Source of the DNA: Bacteroidaceae bacterium
GTDB taxonomy: Bacteria; Bacteroidota; Bacteroidia; Bacteroidales; Bacteroidaceae
Reading direction: 5' to 3'
DNA: 64,000 nt
Assembly (NCBI GenBank): GCA_024401115.1
Contig: JAKSLP010000005.1
Coordinates: 1-64,000 of the forward strand
The position numbers and the translations under genes are program-made. The notes beneath the pieces are model-generated. The model was given only the letters and a program-made list of their open reading frames with translations. It searched no databases and was not told the DNA's origin. This document shows positions 23,668-31,715 of the stretch, in pieces. How positions within the stretch are numbered: the stretch's first letter is position 1; every line of letters begins with the position of its first letter.

Positions 23668-25884
23668 CTATACAAATATTGGCATCTGTCCATCGTGCGC
23701 CTGTGCCTGGTCATACTGCTTCATAACCTTGCCCAGCTGTGAGGTGCCCGACTCGTCTATCCAGCGGATATTGAAATACCGCCAATCTACGGTCTTCAGG
23801 TAAGTCTGGCCGTTCACGGTGATGAGCTGCTCTCCGTTGCGCAGTGACCGGCTGCGCAGGTAAGCCGCATCAGGATCGCTCAACCGCTGTAGGGTGCAGG
23901 GCACATAACGGCCAGTCAGCACATCGTAATGCAGATACGTCTGTCCGCGCGAGCCCAGATGCTTGAACTTTACCTTGTCCACATACACCGTCACCACCTG
24001 CAGGTCATCGTCCCTGTCCACCGACAGACAGAAATCACACTTGTTGGCAAAATCGCTGGAACCGGAAATGTCGTTCATCTCCACCCTGCGCTTGCGTCCT
24101 GCCAGCATGTCGCGGTCCACCTTACGCGGATGAGCCACCAGAATGACCAGCACATCGTTGCGGTGGGCAAAGCCCAGCATGGTATTGCACACATGCAGAT
24201 ACCACTGAAGGTCGCTCATTCCAGCCTGCTCCGGGCCGCGCCGGATGCTGTTCAGCGGATCGAACACGCACACACGCACGCCTCTGCGCTGCACCGCCTC
24301 ACGGGCCACTCCCAACACCTCATCCAACGTAAAGGCCTCGGGGTCTCCCACATCGGGACGAAGGGCTTGCTGCACCTCGTCAACCGATAATCCTATTTCA
24401 GCCTCGCTGTGCTTGCCATCATCCAGACTTACCATCCCGTCCACCTCAGCCCCAGGCATGATGTGGCAGATGTTCAGGTCCAGCCAGTCCTTACAGGCAG
24501 CATAGAGTGATGGGGTCATGCGGCCGCCCTGCCTGAACTCATACCCGGTGAGTTTGCTCACCAGTTTGGCCAGATGGTATTTCAGGGGCACATTCTCGGG
24601 CGAGAAGTAGGCCACACGCCACTCATGAAGCAGGCACAGGCGCAGAGCCAGCTCGTCCACAAATTCCGACTTGCCGTCGCCCGGCCGGCCGGTAACCACC
24701 ATGAAGCGCCCCGTTTCGAACGACACTTGCGGGTCCAGTCCCGGTATGCCCACCGACGACCCGTGCCCCAGACCGTACTGGAACAGGTGGTCCAGGCCAC
24801 GCTCCACCTCACGGGTATGAGCGGTCTGAATGCCGTAGAGCGGCACCTGCACCGCCTTCTTCACACACCTCAGAATACCCTCTGCACCATGCTTCAGCAA
24901 TTCCTCGTTGGCATCCTTGCAACCCTCATCCCACAGCACCACACGGCACTTGCTGCTGCCCAGGCGCCGGATCAGCTCGCGTGTCATGCTCAGTCCCACC
25001 GGGTCGGCATCCAGAGCCAGGTAGATGGTCTTCTTGTCCATGAAATGCGTCTCCACGAAACGGTCCAGCCAGGTCAGGTTGGTATTGGCCCCACCGGCAG
25101 GAACCGATACCGACTCGGGCAGTCCCGCCTGCATCAGCGCCAGCGTATCGAACTCCCCTTCGGTAATGTAACACACCTCCTTCCGGAGTATGGCATCGAT
25201 GTTATAGGGAATCAGCTCGGCCCCCTTGTGCAGCATGAACTGCTTGTCCATGAAGCGGATTTTCCGGTTCACCAGCACGCCGCGGTCCCAATAGTTGAAC
25301 GCCACGGTGCAGTGCATCCGCTTGACCTTTTTGGGCTTACCCTCGCTGTCCTTGCCCAGTGACGGGTCTATCTCCTTACGCTCCGTCCAGGGCAGGGTTA
25401 TGCGTGCACGGTTCATCACCTCTATGCTCAGTCCGCGCTTTTCGGTCAGATAGTCCAGCATGGCGCGCTGTCTGTCATCCAGTGCCGGTTTCGGGTTCTG
25501 TTCCTCAGAATCATCGCCCTCACAGTCCTTCTGATAACCCAGCGCCACATTGCCGATCAGGAACGATGCCTCCCATTCCGGACGGGTATATTTGCGCTGC
25601 TCCGGCGGCATGTCACGCATGCGCTCCATGCGTTTCTCCTTTTCCGAGCGTTCCTTAATCTCCTTGAGCGAGGGAACATAGCCCGAGGCATTGCAGTGCA
25701 TGCACTTCCACAGGCCCTTCTTCACATTCACCGTTACACACTTCTGGTGCCTGTGGTTCCTGCGCGATGCCGAGCATTCCGGGCACGTACAGATCTGCTG
25801 GGCCGGTGCATCCGGCGAAGTGTCGACTTTCAGACCTACTTTTTCCCAGTCCCTGATACGGTCTTCTGTTTCTGTTTTTTCCAT
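23668..25884 (-). CDS. Primase-helicase (Toprim plus DnaB-type helicase, T7 gp4/Twinkle-like)
   Basis: 738 residues. An N-terminal zinc ribbon (CTCPECSAS and LWKCMHCNASG) is followed by a Toprim domain with YITEGEFDTLALMQAG and ALDADPVG, near residues 235-300. The C-terminal RecA-like helicase has Walker A VTGRPGDGKSEFVDEL and Walker B VCVFDPLNSI, and HPRKVDRD/SGSSDFANK are typical of DnaB-family helicases. Such proteins prime and unwind DNA on phages and plasmids. The ATG at 25884 is used rather than a TTG 12 nt upstream. Downstream of it on the minus strand lies the duplicated cargo, and its 3' tail is copied at 21681. Confidence 0.9.
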   Translation of the reverse strand: MEKTETEDRIRDWEKVGLKVDTSPDAPAQQICTCPECSASRRNHRHQKCVTVNVKKGLWKCMHCNASGYVPSLKEIKERSEKEKRMERMRDMPPEQRKYTRPEWEASFLIGNVALGYQKDCEGDDSEEQNPKPALDDRQRAMLDYLTEKRGLSIEVMNRARITLPWTERKEIDPSLGKDSEGKPKKVKRMHCTVAFNYWDRGVLVNRKIRFMDKQFMLHKGAELIPYNIDAILRKEVCYITEGEFDTLALMQAGLPESVSVPAGGANTNLTWLDRFVETHFMDKKTIYLALDADPVGLSMTRELIRRLGSSKCRVVLWDEGCKDANEELLKHGAEGILRCVKKAVQVPLYGIQTAHTREVERGLDHLFQYGLGHGSSVGIPGLDPQVSFETGRFMVVTGRPGDGKSEFVDELALRLCLLHEWRVAYFSPENVPLKYHLAKLVSKLTGYEFRQGGRMTPSLYAACKDWLDLNICHIMPGAEVDGMVSLDDGKHSEAEIGLSVDEVQQALRPDVGDPEAFTLDEVLGVAREAVQRRGVRVCVFDPLNSIRRGPEQAGMSDLQWYLHVCNTMLGFAHRNDVLVILVAHPRKVDRDMLAGRKRRVEMNDISGSSDFANKCDFCLSVDRDDDLQVVTVYVDKVKFKHLGSRGQTYLHYDVLTGRYVPCTLQRLSDPDAAYLRSRSLRNGEQLITVNGQTYLKTVDWRYFNIRWIDESGTSQLGKVMKQYDQAQAHDGQMPIFV

Positions 25885-25899
25885 GTTAATTGTCAATTG

Positions 25900-26733
25900 T
25901 CAAGTCCTTAGCTCAGTCCATGAATCCGTGGCATAGTTCCACACCGCAGTGGGTGAGGGCCGCGGAGGAGCCCCCTCAGGAAGCGGTGGTCCTGCTGTTT
26001 GGGTATCCGGCATCATACCCTGCTGCTGATCCAGGGCCGACAGATGCTCCATCAGTCCCCGGCCCGATGCCACACTCATCTTGCTGAAGTTGGAGAAATA
26101 CTGACGGGTATCATGCTCATTGCCCATATCGCCCAGTTTGTCCTGAGCCAACAGGTGACTGATGAAATACTCCACCGCCTGCGGCCAGTGACGGTCCAGC
26201 AGAACGCTGTAGCCCGACCGCATCATCATGGGCTCACGCCACACCCGGTTGCGCTCGTCCAGCAACCACTGCCTCGCCCGGTCTATCTGACTGCTGACTG
26301 TAGTCTGTGGCTCTTTATTCGGAAAATCAGCATCAGACTTTTCTTCTTCTGCTTCTTCTTTTTCTCTATCTATCTCTATTCTATTCTCTTCTATACGCGT
26401 GCGCGTTGGGGCGTTTTGCTCGGCCAAATCTGACGGAGCAACGTCCGAGCAAAATACTTTGCTCGTTTCTTGCTTGTCCTTTGCCATGCATACAAATCCA
26501 CCCTGATCTACCACCAATCCGGTAGCCAGTTCTATGACACGCCTGATTTTCCTTTCCGGGAAAGCCCTGCATTTCAGCAGCAGCACCTGCTGCATGGGGC
26601 AGCGTCCGTTACGCAAGCTCAGCATCTCCATAATCTGCCAGTACACCCCCAGTCCGGCGAACCCCAGCTCCTCACGGATGAGGAGCAGGTCGTCGGAATA
26701 GGAAGCCATGGCTTCGTGCTTGAACCACTTCAT
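25900..26733 (-). CDS. DnaD-like replication protein (DUF4373/DUF7833 type)
   Basis: 277 residues. The N-terminus, MKWFKHEAMASYSDDLLLIR then GFAGLGVYWQIMEML, is the Lin1244/Lin1753-like winged-helix domain found in phage and plasmid replication initiators. A charged linker (REKEEAEEEKSD) leads to a C-terminal helical segment (ARQWLLDERNRVW, EYFISHLLAQDKLGD). It probably binds the origin or helps load the neighbouring primase-helicase. Its start overlaps the upstream OB-fold gene by four bases (26730-26733), so the three genes form one operon. Confidence 0.72.
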   Translation of the reverse strand: MKWFKHEAMASYSDDLLLIREELGFAGLGVYWQIMEMLSLRNGRCPMQQVLLLKCRAFPERKIRRVIELATGLVVDQGGFVCMAKDKQETSKVFCSDVAPSDLAEQNAPTRTRIEENRIEIDREKEEAEEEKSDADFPNKEPQTTVSSQIDRARQWLLDERNRVWREPMMMRSGYSVLLDRHWPQAVEYFISHLLAQDKLGDMGNEHDTRQYFSNFSKMSVASGRGLMEHLSALDQQQGMMPDTQTAGPPLPEGAPPRPSPTAVWNYATDSWTELRT

Positions 26734-27056
26734 GACTGTTGGCAGTAAGGGTTATCGGCAATTACGGTGTAACGGTCCAGTGTGATATTCTGGAAAAAAC
26801 GCCCCTGGTATTCCACGGCTGTAAAGCCCAGGTTGGCGGCAATGAGCGTGCCGGTTTCCACTGTAAAGCCCTCGGCACTGCGGCCTGTCAGATCTACCAC
26901 ATAGTCCTGTACCTTCAGGTAGGTGCCGTTCTCGCCCATGCGCGACACCTTCTTATACAACACCACCTGCCGTTTGAAGAACTTGGTTCCCGGCTCTTTC
27001 TTACTCTCCTGTTCAATGAGTGCACCCACGTGCTTCACCCATAGCATCTGTTCCAT
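26730..27056 (-). CDS. OB-fold-like protein, possible single-strand DNA binder
   Basis: 108 residues dominated by beta strands: FFKRQVVLYKKVSR, TYLKVQDYVVDLTG, EGFTVETGTLIAANLGF and YQGRFFQNITLDRYTVI. The last block, an aromatic-rich closing strand, resembles DUF3127/SSB-like OB folds. In front of a DnaD-like protein and a primase-helicase, a role as single-strand binding accessory is reasonable but inferred. No named family is certain. Confidence 0.5.
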   Translation of the reverse strand: MEQMLWVKHVGALIEQESKKEPGTKFFKRQVVLYKKVSRMGENGTYLKVQDYVVDLTGRSAEGFTVETGTLIAANLGFTAVEYQGRFFQNITLDRYTVIADNPYCQQS

Positions 27057-27129
27057 AATTATACTATTAATTGTTTATAAATAAATAGATAATGGCCATT
27101 TATCTACTGCGAAGATAGGGAGAAAGAAA

Positions 27130-27158
27130 AACCTCTGCAAGAAAAGATTGCAGAGGTT
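27130..27158. terminator. Terminator hairpin between the OB-fold and 178-residue genes
   Basis: AACCTCTGCAA and TTGCAGAGGTT form a perfect 11-bp stem. Confidence 0.75.
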
Positions 27159-27204
27159 AATGAATTGGTTAATCGGTTAACGGTTTGGTTAACGAACTGG
27201 TTAA
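27155..27204. repeat. Five GGTTAA repeats
   Basis: GGTTAA occurs at 27155, 27167, 27175, 27187 and 27199, mostly 12 bp apart. The last overlaps the stop end of the next gene. It may be a protein-binding cluster or part of an origin. Confidence 0.5.
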
Positions 27205-27737
27205 TGAGATTGCAAAACTGCGTAAAAAGTATCCTTAAACACTTTTGCAATATATACCAGTCTTTGGATTTTATCGGGAGTGCCATTCGACACCTTCCAG
27301 TTCGGATAGTGCGAACCAAAAGTCAGGCTCTTCAAGTTGTTTGTACTTGGAGCATGTTCCTCTGGTATAGACGGCGCTCTCTTCAGCATCATGATAAAAT
27401 CCCGAAAGCTGAAACGATCATAAAGATTCATTTCCTCCATAATCCGGTGGATGGCCCTGAAGTCCTGTTTGTTCTGTATCAAACCGGCATCCAAAACGGC
27501 CTTGATCCCAGCTTGGAATGCCAGTTCTATCCGTGACAACGGTGCATCCGCCTGTGGTATGGCTGGAGGAGGCTCCATCTCCTGCTGCTTCTCCTCCCTA
27601 ATCCCGCCATCGGGTGTGAAGCACACGTGGCATCCGCTCTGGATGGTGATATACTGAGTGACATAATTCCCCTTTACATGCACCAAGGTGCCGGGTTTGC
27701 TAGTTATGCCGTTATGCTTATTCCTTATTGTATTCAT
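27201..27737 (-). CDS. Conserved-looking protein of the replication module (178 aa)
   Basis: A 178-residue protein of unknown family. The N-terminal part is beta-rich (GTLVHVKGNYVTQYITIQSG), a proline-rich linker follows, then a helical part with FQAGIKAVLDAGLIQNKQDF (in part), FSFRDFIMMLKR and a C-terminal aromatic helix. The C-terminal layout parallels that of the next gene (KAIMEGGLVSNGDFEGAARL, DVRDLVSM), so the two may share a domain. A -7 box overlapped by an inverted repeat, with an 11-bp repeat array upstream, suggests strong regulation. Confidence 0.5.
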   Translation of the reverse strand: MNTIRNKHNGITSKPGTLVHVKGNYVTQYITIQSGCHVCFTPDGGIREEKQQEMEPPPAIPQADAPLSRIELAFQAGIKAVLDAGLIQNKQDFRAIHRIMEEMNLYDRFSFRDFIMMLKRAPSIPEEHAPSTNNLKSLTFGSHYPNWKVSNGTPDKIQRLVYIAKVFKDTFYAVLQSH

Positions 27738-27783
27738 TCTCTTTTTTTGTAGATTATTAATCTCTTTTTTCCTTAAGGCACAG

Positions 27784-27815
27784 CAAAGTTAGGCAGAGCA
27801 TTTGTCCCTGCCTAA
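27784..27815 (-). promoter_or_regulatory. Promoter overlapped by an inverted-repeat operator
   Basis: TAACTTTG on the minus strand (27784-27791) serves the 178-residue gene. TTAGGCAG (27789-27796) and CTGCCTAA (27808-27815) form an inverted repeat overlapping this box. Confidence 0.6.
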
Positions 27816-27839
27816 TAAAAAGAAGAGAAGATAAAGATA

Positions 27840-27911
27840 TGCGAAAGATGTGCGAAATTTATGCGAAAGATGCGCGAAAGTTATGCGAAACTTTGTCAAA
27901 GATATGCGAAA
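27840..27911. repeat. Iteron-like array: 11-bp phased TGCGAAA repeats
   Basis: TGCGAAA (or CGCGAAA) starts at 27840, 27851, 27862, 27873, 27884 and 27905, with a degenerate TGTCAAA at 27894. The spacing is 11 bp throughout apart from one 10-bp step at the degenerate unit, so one helical turn. It lies directly upstream of the operator-promoter at 27784-27815. Confidence 0.75.
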
Positions 27912-27922
27912 GTTGAACAAAT

Positions 27923-28462
27923 TCAGTCTTTGAATTGTACCTTCAAGAAAATACGCAATGCTGTGGCTATGGTTAGATAAGCTGCAAAAGCTTTACCCAA
28001 ACCGCTACTGGCTTCCTCCCATTCACTGATAGGTTTCGTCATACAACCGGAATTCATGGATACTAGGTCACGGACATCAATATCGAATTTCATTCCTTCA
28101 GGGTAAGCCTGACGGATGAGTCGGGCAGCGCCTTCAAAATCTCCATTGCTCACCAAACCACCCTCCATGATGGCCTTGCACACACCAAACCAGTGACGTT
28201 TATTTTTGAAAAACGGCATTACCTCATCAATGCCCCTGCGCAGAATAGCTGCTTTGGATTCTTTAGATTGTTCTGTTTTGACGGGATCCTGTCCTTGAGT
28301 GATTCTGGCCTCTTTAATAACCAAATCTCCGTGGACTATAAGGTTTCCACTTACATTCAGGTCACCGGTAATCTCCAGATTACCTTCCACATTCAGGTTG
28401 CCCTGTACATCACTGCCAGACGGCAGTTGTTGATTCTGTCGCTTGATTTGTTCTGTTTGCAT
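27923..28462 (-). CDS. Bactofilin-like polymer-forming protein with extra C-terminal domain
   Basis: 179 residues from the ATG at 28462, preceded by an A-rich GG stretch. Residues about 18-47 consist of six-residue beta-helix repeats (GNLNVEGNLEITGDLNVSG, then NLIVHGDLVI), as in bactofilins. The C-terminal region (RRGIDEVMPFFKNKRHWFG, GGLVSNGDFEGAARLIRQA) is helical and parallels the preceding gene's. Bactofilins form filaments at membranes; here the repeat is very short, so it may only mediate oligomerisation. It is the promoter-proximal end of the replication module and borders the CRISPR locus. Confidence 0.6.
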   Translation of the reverse strand: MQTEQIKRQNQQLPSGSDVQGNLNVEGNLEITGDLNVSGNLIVHGDLVIKEARITQGQDPVKTEQSKESKAAILRRGIDEVMPFFKNKRHWFGVCKAIMEGGLVSNGDFEGAARLIRQAYPEGMKFDIDVRDLVSMNSGCMTKPISEWEEASSGLGKAFAAYLTIATALRIFLKVQFKD

Positions 28463-28786
28463 TTTCCTTTTTTTATTATATGTTATCGGGAAAACGCGAG
28501 CGAGGCATTGATGCAATTTATCGTCGCGGGTTTTGCCGGCCCTACATCCTCTAGCTTGCAAATGCATATTCGCCCGCGCTGTACCGGAGTACACACACGA
28601 GCGGTCGCACAAAGTCTTTGTCTGCTAGAGTTTCTTAATGTTTTTATTGGCAAAATTTCGACGATAAAGAAACGCAGTCTTAAATAGACGACCAAATTTA
28701 CCTACCTATAGGGATAGGTGCCTATCTTGTTACTTTTTTCTTGTTGCAATATTACGACTTTTTACCGGAATGTGCAAATAAATTTG
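28463..28786. other. Intergenic region between the replication module and the CRISPR array
   Basis: About 320 bp with no convincing gene. It includes a possible long 5' leader of the bactofilin-like gene and its promoter/operator at 28693-28719. Confidence 0.6.
28693..28719 (-). promoter_or_regulatory. Promoter and operator of the bactofilin-like gene
   Basis: TAAATTTG on the minus strand (28693-28700) with an upstream inverted repeat ACCTAT-AGGG-ATAGGT (28704-28719). It would give a leader of over 200 nt. Confidence 0.5.
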
Positions 28787-28794
28787 TATATTTG
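28787..28794 (+). promoter_or_regulatory. Candidate CRISPR leader promoter
   Basis: TATATTTG ends 13 nt before the first, degenerate repeat and points into the array. No clear -33 TTTG is present. Confidence 0.5.
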
Positions 28795-28807
28795 CATAGT
28801 TAAGCTT

Positions 28808-30316
28808 AAATCATTTCAATATGAAATGACTATCTTTGTAGAGGGATAGACAACCTACTGGGTTCAATGCAAAATTACGGACACGTTGTGATTTGCTTAC
28901 AAATGACTATCTTTGTAGAGGGATAGACAACAACTGCTATGGAAGGAAGGCAACAGATATAGTTGTGATTTGCTTACAAATGACTATCTTTGTAGAGGGA
29001 TAGACAACCACAACAGAAAGAAGATAACTGGCTACACGGTTGTGATTTGCTTACAAATGACTATCTTTGTAGAGGGATAGACAACTTGATCAGTCTGAGA
29101 CTCGTACGGCTCTTTGTTGTGATTTGCTTACAAATGACTATCTTTGTAGAGGGATAGACAACATGACTGGCAACGACCGCAGGGGACACTTAGTTGTGAT
29201 TTGCTTACAAATGACTATCTTTGTAGAGGGATAGACAACACAAAGTTCTCCAGGGTATCACGGGACTTAGTTGTGATTTGCTTACAAATGACTATCTTTG
29301 TAGAGGGATAGACAACCTGTGATTACCGAAGTGTTAATGCCATATCGTTGTGATTTGCTTACAAATGACTATCTTTGTAGAGGGATAGACAACCAACAGC
29401 AATTCCAGCCCACCCTGCCAATCGTTGTGATTTGCTTACAAATGACTATCTTTGTAGAGGGATAGACAACCAGGTGTTTCAACAAAAGCGCCTTTATCAC
29501 GTTGTGATTTGCTTACAAATGACTATCTTTGTAGAGGGATAGACAACTTGGAGGGTGTCGAGCAACTTGAAATATTCGTTGTGATTTGCTTACAAATGAC
29601 TATCTTTGTAGAGGGATAGACAACTCTACGGTTATTGCATCCCTTGGGACTACGGTTGTGATTTGCTTACAAATGACTATCTTTGTAGAGGGATAGACAA
29701 CGCAGCGACAGCACTGACAGCAGGCGTGGCAGTTGTGATTTGCTTACAAATGACTATCTTTGTAGAGGGATAGACAACAGGGAGAACAAGGTCTATGACA
29801 TCAAGACCGTTGTGATTTGCTTACAAATGACTATCTTTGTAGAGGGATAGACAACACGGGAAGAACTAACGAACCAGGAAATTCGGTTGTGATTTGCTTA
29901 CAAATGACTATCTTTGTAGAGGGATAGACAACGTTGAAAGAAGAAAGGGCAAACCGAGAGAGGTTGTGATTTGCTTACAAATGACTATCTTTGTAGAGGG
30001 ATAGACAACACTACGGAAAGGTCATTGCGGCAGCAAATGTTGTGATTTGCTTACAAATGACTATCTTTGTAGAGGGATAGACAACAATGAGGATTTGATA
30101 TAATTGAGTAATATGGTTGTGATTTGCTTACAAATGACTATCTTTGTAGAGGGATAGACAACTCCCAATCGGTCATGCCGTCAACCTTGATTGTTGTGAT
30201 TTGCTTACAAATGACTATCTTTGTAGAGGGATAGACAACCGTTTAGTGCTGAGTTGCAGCCGTGGCGTGGTTGTGATTTGCTTACAAATGACTATCTTTG
30301 TAGAGGGATAGACAAC
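28808..30316 (+). CRISPR. Type II-C CRISPR array, 20 repeats and 19 spacers
   Basis: Nineteen intact 47-nt repeats (first at 28885-28931, last at 30270-30316) plus a degenerate one at 28808-28854. The spacers are 30 nt, except spacer 16 (30010-30038), which is 29. Each repeat starts GTTGTGATTTGCTTACAA and ends GAGGGATAGACAAC. Its 5' end is complementary to the tracrRNA at 36305-36321, so the array is read on the plus strand, with each spacer 5' of its repeat in the crRNA. Every intact repeat also contains GTTG, 19 nt, TATCTTTG, a promoter matching that at 59585-59615. The degenerate first repeat keeps only its 3' part (from 28824). Confidence 0.97.
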
Positions 30317-30389
30317 AGATTCCATGCAAACAACTATATATCAAATAGATATAATGATTGTTAGGAATTAAAAATGAGTTGTTTATTAA

Positions 30390-30422
30390 GGGCGGAATTC
30401 AATAAATAATTGAGTTCCGTCC
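30390..30422. terminator. Hairpin between array and cas2
   Basis: GGCGGAATTCAAT and ATTGAGTTCCGTC form a stem between the convergent array and cas genes, so it probably terminates both. Confidence 0.75.
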
Positions 30423-30430
30423 ATCCTATT

Positions 30431-30766
30431 TTAGAATAATTCAAGTTGAATAGCTCTAGGGGGGGCAACTGTTTTTGCTTTCTCAGCATGAAAAACTTCG
30501 ATAGCTTCAAACTGTCGATCAGTCAAACACATCATACATACAGAGCCATACTCTGGAAGAATAGATCGGACTCTTTTTTGATGAACCCCTGCATTTTCTA
30601 TGCTTGGGCAATGGCGCACATATATGGAATATTGGAACTGGTTGAAGCCATCCTCTATCAGCCCTTTACGGAATTTCGCGTAAGCTTTTCGTTCCTTTTT
30701 AGTATCTGTTGGCAGATCGAAAAACACAAACAACCACATAATCCTATACTCATTTAAGCGATCCAT
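30431..30766 (-). CDS. cas2: CRISPR-associated endoribonuclease Cas2
   Basis: A 111-residue ferredoxin-fold protein with the conserved first-strand aspartate in LFVFFDLPTDTKKERKAY, then FQYSIYVRHC and SVCMMCLTDRQFEAIEVF. Cas2 forms the adaptation complex with Cas1 that integrates new spacers. It starts 6 nt after the cas1 stop and ends close to the array. The size and the LPTDT motif are typical of type II systems of Bacteroidetes. All parts look intact. Confidence 0.95.
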   Translation of the reverse strand: MDRLNEYRIMWLFVFFDLPTDTKKERKAYAKFRKGLIEDGFNQFQYSIYVRHCPSIENAGVHQKRVRSILPEYGSVCMMCLTDRQFEAIEVFHAEKAKTVAPPRAIQLELF

Positions 30767-30772
30767 TGAACT

Positions 30773-31714
30773 TCATATAAGAGGGTAATCAATCTTTCTC
30801 AATTCACCAGCAAAACATTTAGCTAAGGAGGCTGTAGTTTGTTGGGCGGCAATCATAAGCGGACTCCTCTTTCCATTAATGGAAACATCAAGGGTTGGTA
30901 TCGTTAAGAGTTGTTGCTTGATTTCTTTTGTAATACCCGCTTCTGGAATGAAATCCCATTTTACAATTCCATAAACCAACCGGTCTACATAAGGTCGATA
31001 AGGTTCCATAATATCATCTGCCAAACAATAGGCATTATATCTGTTATGGTGATGAATGCCTAAGGTGGGTAACAAACCACTGGCAACCAATGAGCGAGCA
31101 ATAACCGCTCTCAAAATAGCATAGCCATAATTGAGTAAATTGTTAGGTGGGTCTCCTTCTCGACCTCTTGTAAAGAATATCAAATCATCAATATTATGGA
31201 AAATACATTTCCAGTAATATGCAGCTGCACGAGCCTCAATGTTTTCAGAATCACCACTTCTAACTTCCGTTGACCATACTTTCATGCATGGGTGTTTATC
31301 TTTACTACATTCTTCAAGCACCTTATGCTGGTTCGCAATTTTTGCCTGAATGGTTTGTTGCCACAACTGTTTTTTCAAAGGTAACGAAGCATCAATTTGA
31401 TTCCGGAAACGTTCTGATTGGATAGTATTTCCCGACAATGGGAGCATTAACCCAATAGGCATACTCCTATCGTCACATGTAATAAGGGCGCAATTGTTTT
31501 CTAACAGGGCATCGATCAAACCACTGGTTAGTGTGATCTGCTTGTTATCTATAACAATCACACCTATATCTTCTATTGGGCGCATGATAACACTCTCTTG
31601 TTTGATACTATCCGGTAAATCCGACTTCTCAACAGATGGCAACTTGATTACCAACTGTTTATTACGCATAGAAAGATATGCTGGATTAGAAAAACAAAGT
31701 GTCCTCTTTATCAT
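30773..31714 (-). CDS. cas1: CRISPR-associated integrase Cas1
   Basis: 313 residues from the ATG at 31714, which follows the cas9 stop with one base between. The catalytic glutamate lies in NIEARAAAYYWK, the histidine in LGIHHHNRYNAYCLADD and the acidic residue in the following DDIMEPYR. Cas1 is the metal-dependent integrase that, with Cas2, inserts spacers next to a repeat. The gene order cas9-cas1-cas2 with no csn2 or cas4 defines type II-C. The reading frame is complete. Confidence 0.96.
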   Translation of the reverse strand: MIKRTLCFSNPAYLSMRNKQLVIKLPSVEKSDLPDSIKQESVIMRPIEDIGVIVIDNKQITLTSGLIDALLENNCALITCDDRSMPIGLMLPLSGNTIQSERFRNQIDASLPLKKQLWQQTIQAKIANQHKVLEECSKDKHPCMKVWSTEVRSGDSENIEARAAAYYWKCIFHNIDDLIFFTRGREGDPPNNLLNYGYAILRAVIARSLVASGLLPTLGIHHHNRYNAYCLADDIMEPYRPYVDRLVYGIVKWDFIPEAGITKEIKQQLLTIPTLDVSINGKRSPLMIAAQQTTASLAKCFAGELRKIDYPLI

Positions 31715-31715
31715 A

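Noticed and set aside
28483..28695. 70-codon minus-strand frame upstream of the bactofilin-like gene
   Set aside because: No start context, an Arg/Cys-rich composition and no domain; the stretch is more likely the leader of the downstream gene.
28808..30316. CRISPR array transcribed on the minus strand together with cas genes
   Set aside because: The anti-repeat in the tracrRNA and the repeat-borne promoter both require plus-strand reading, and a terminator-like hairpin lies between array and cas2.
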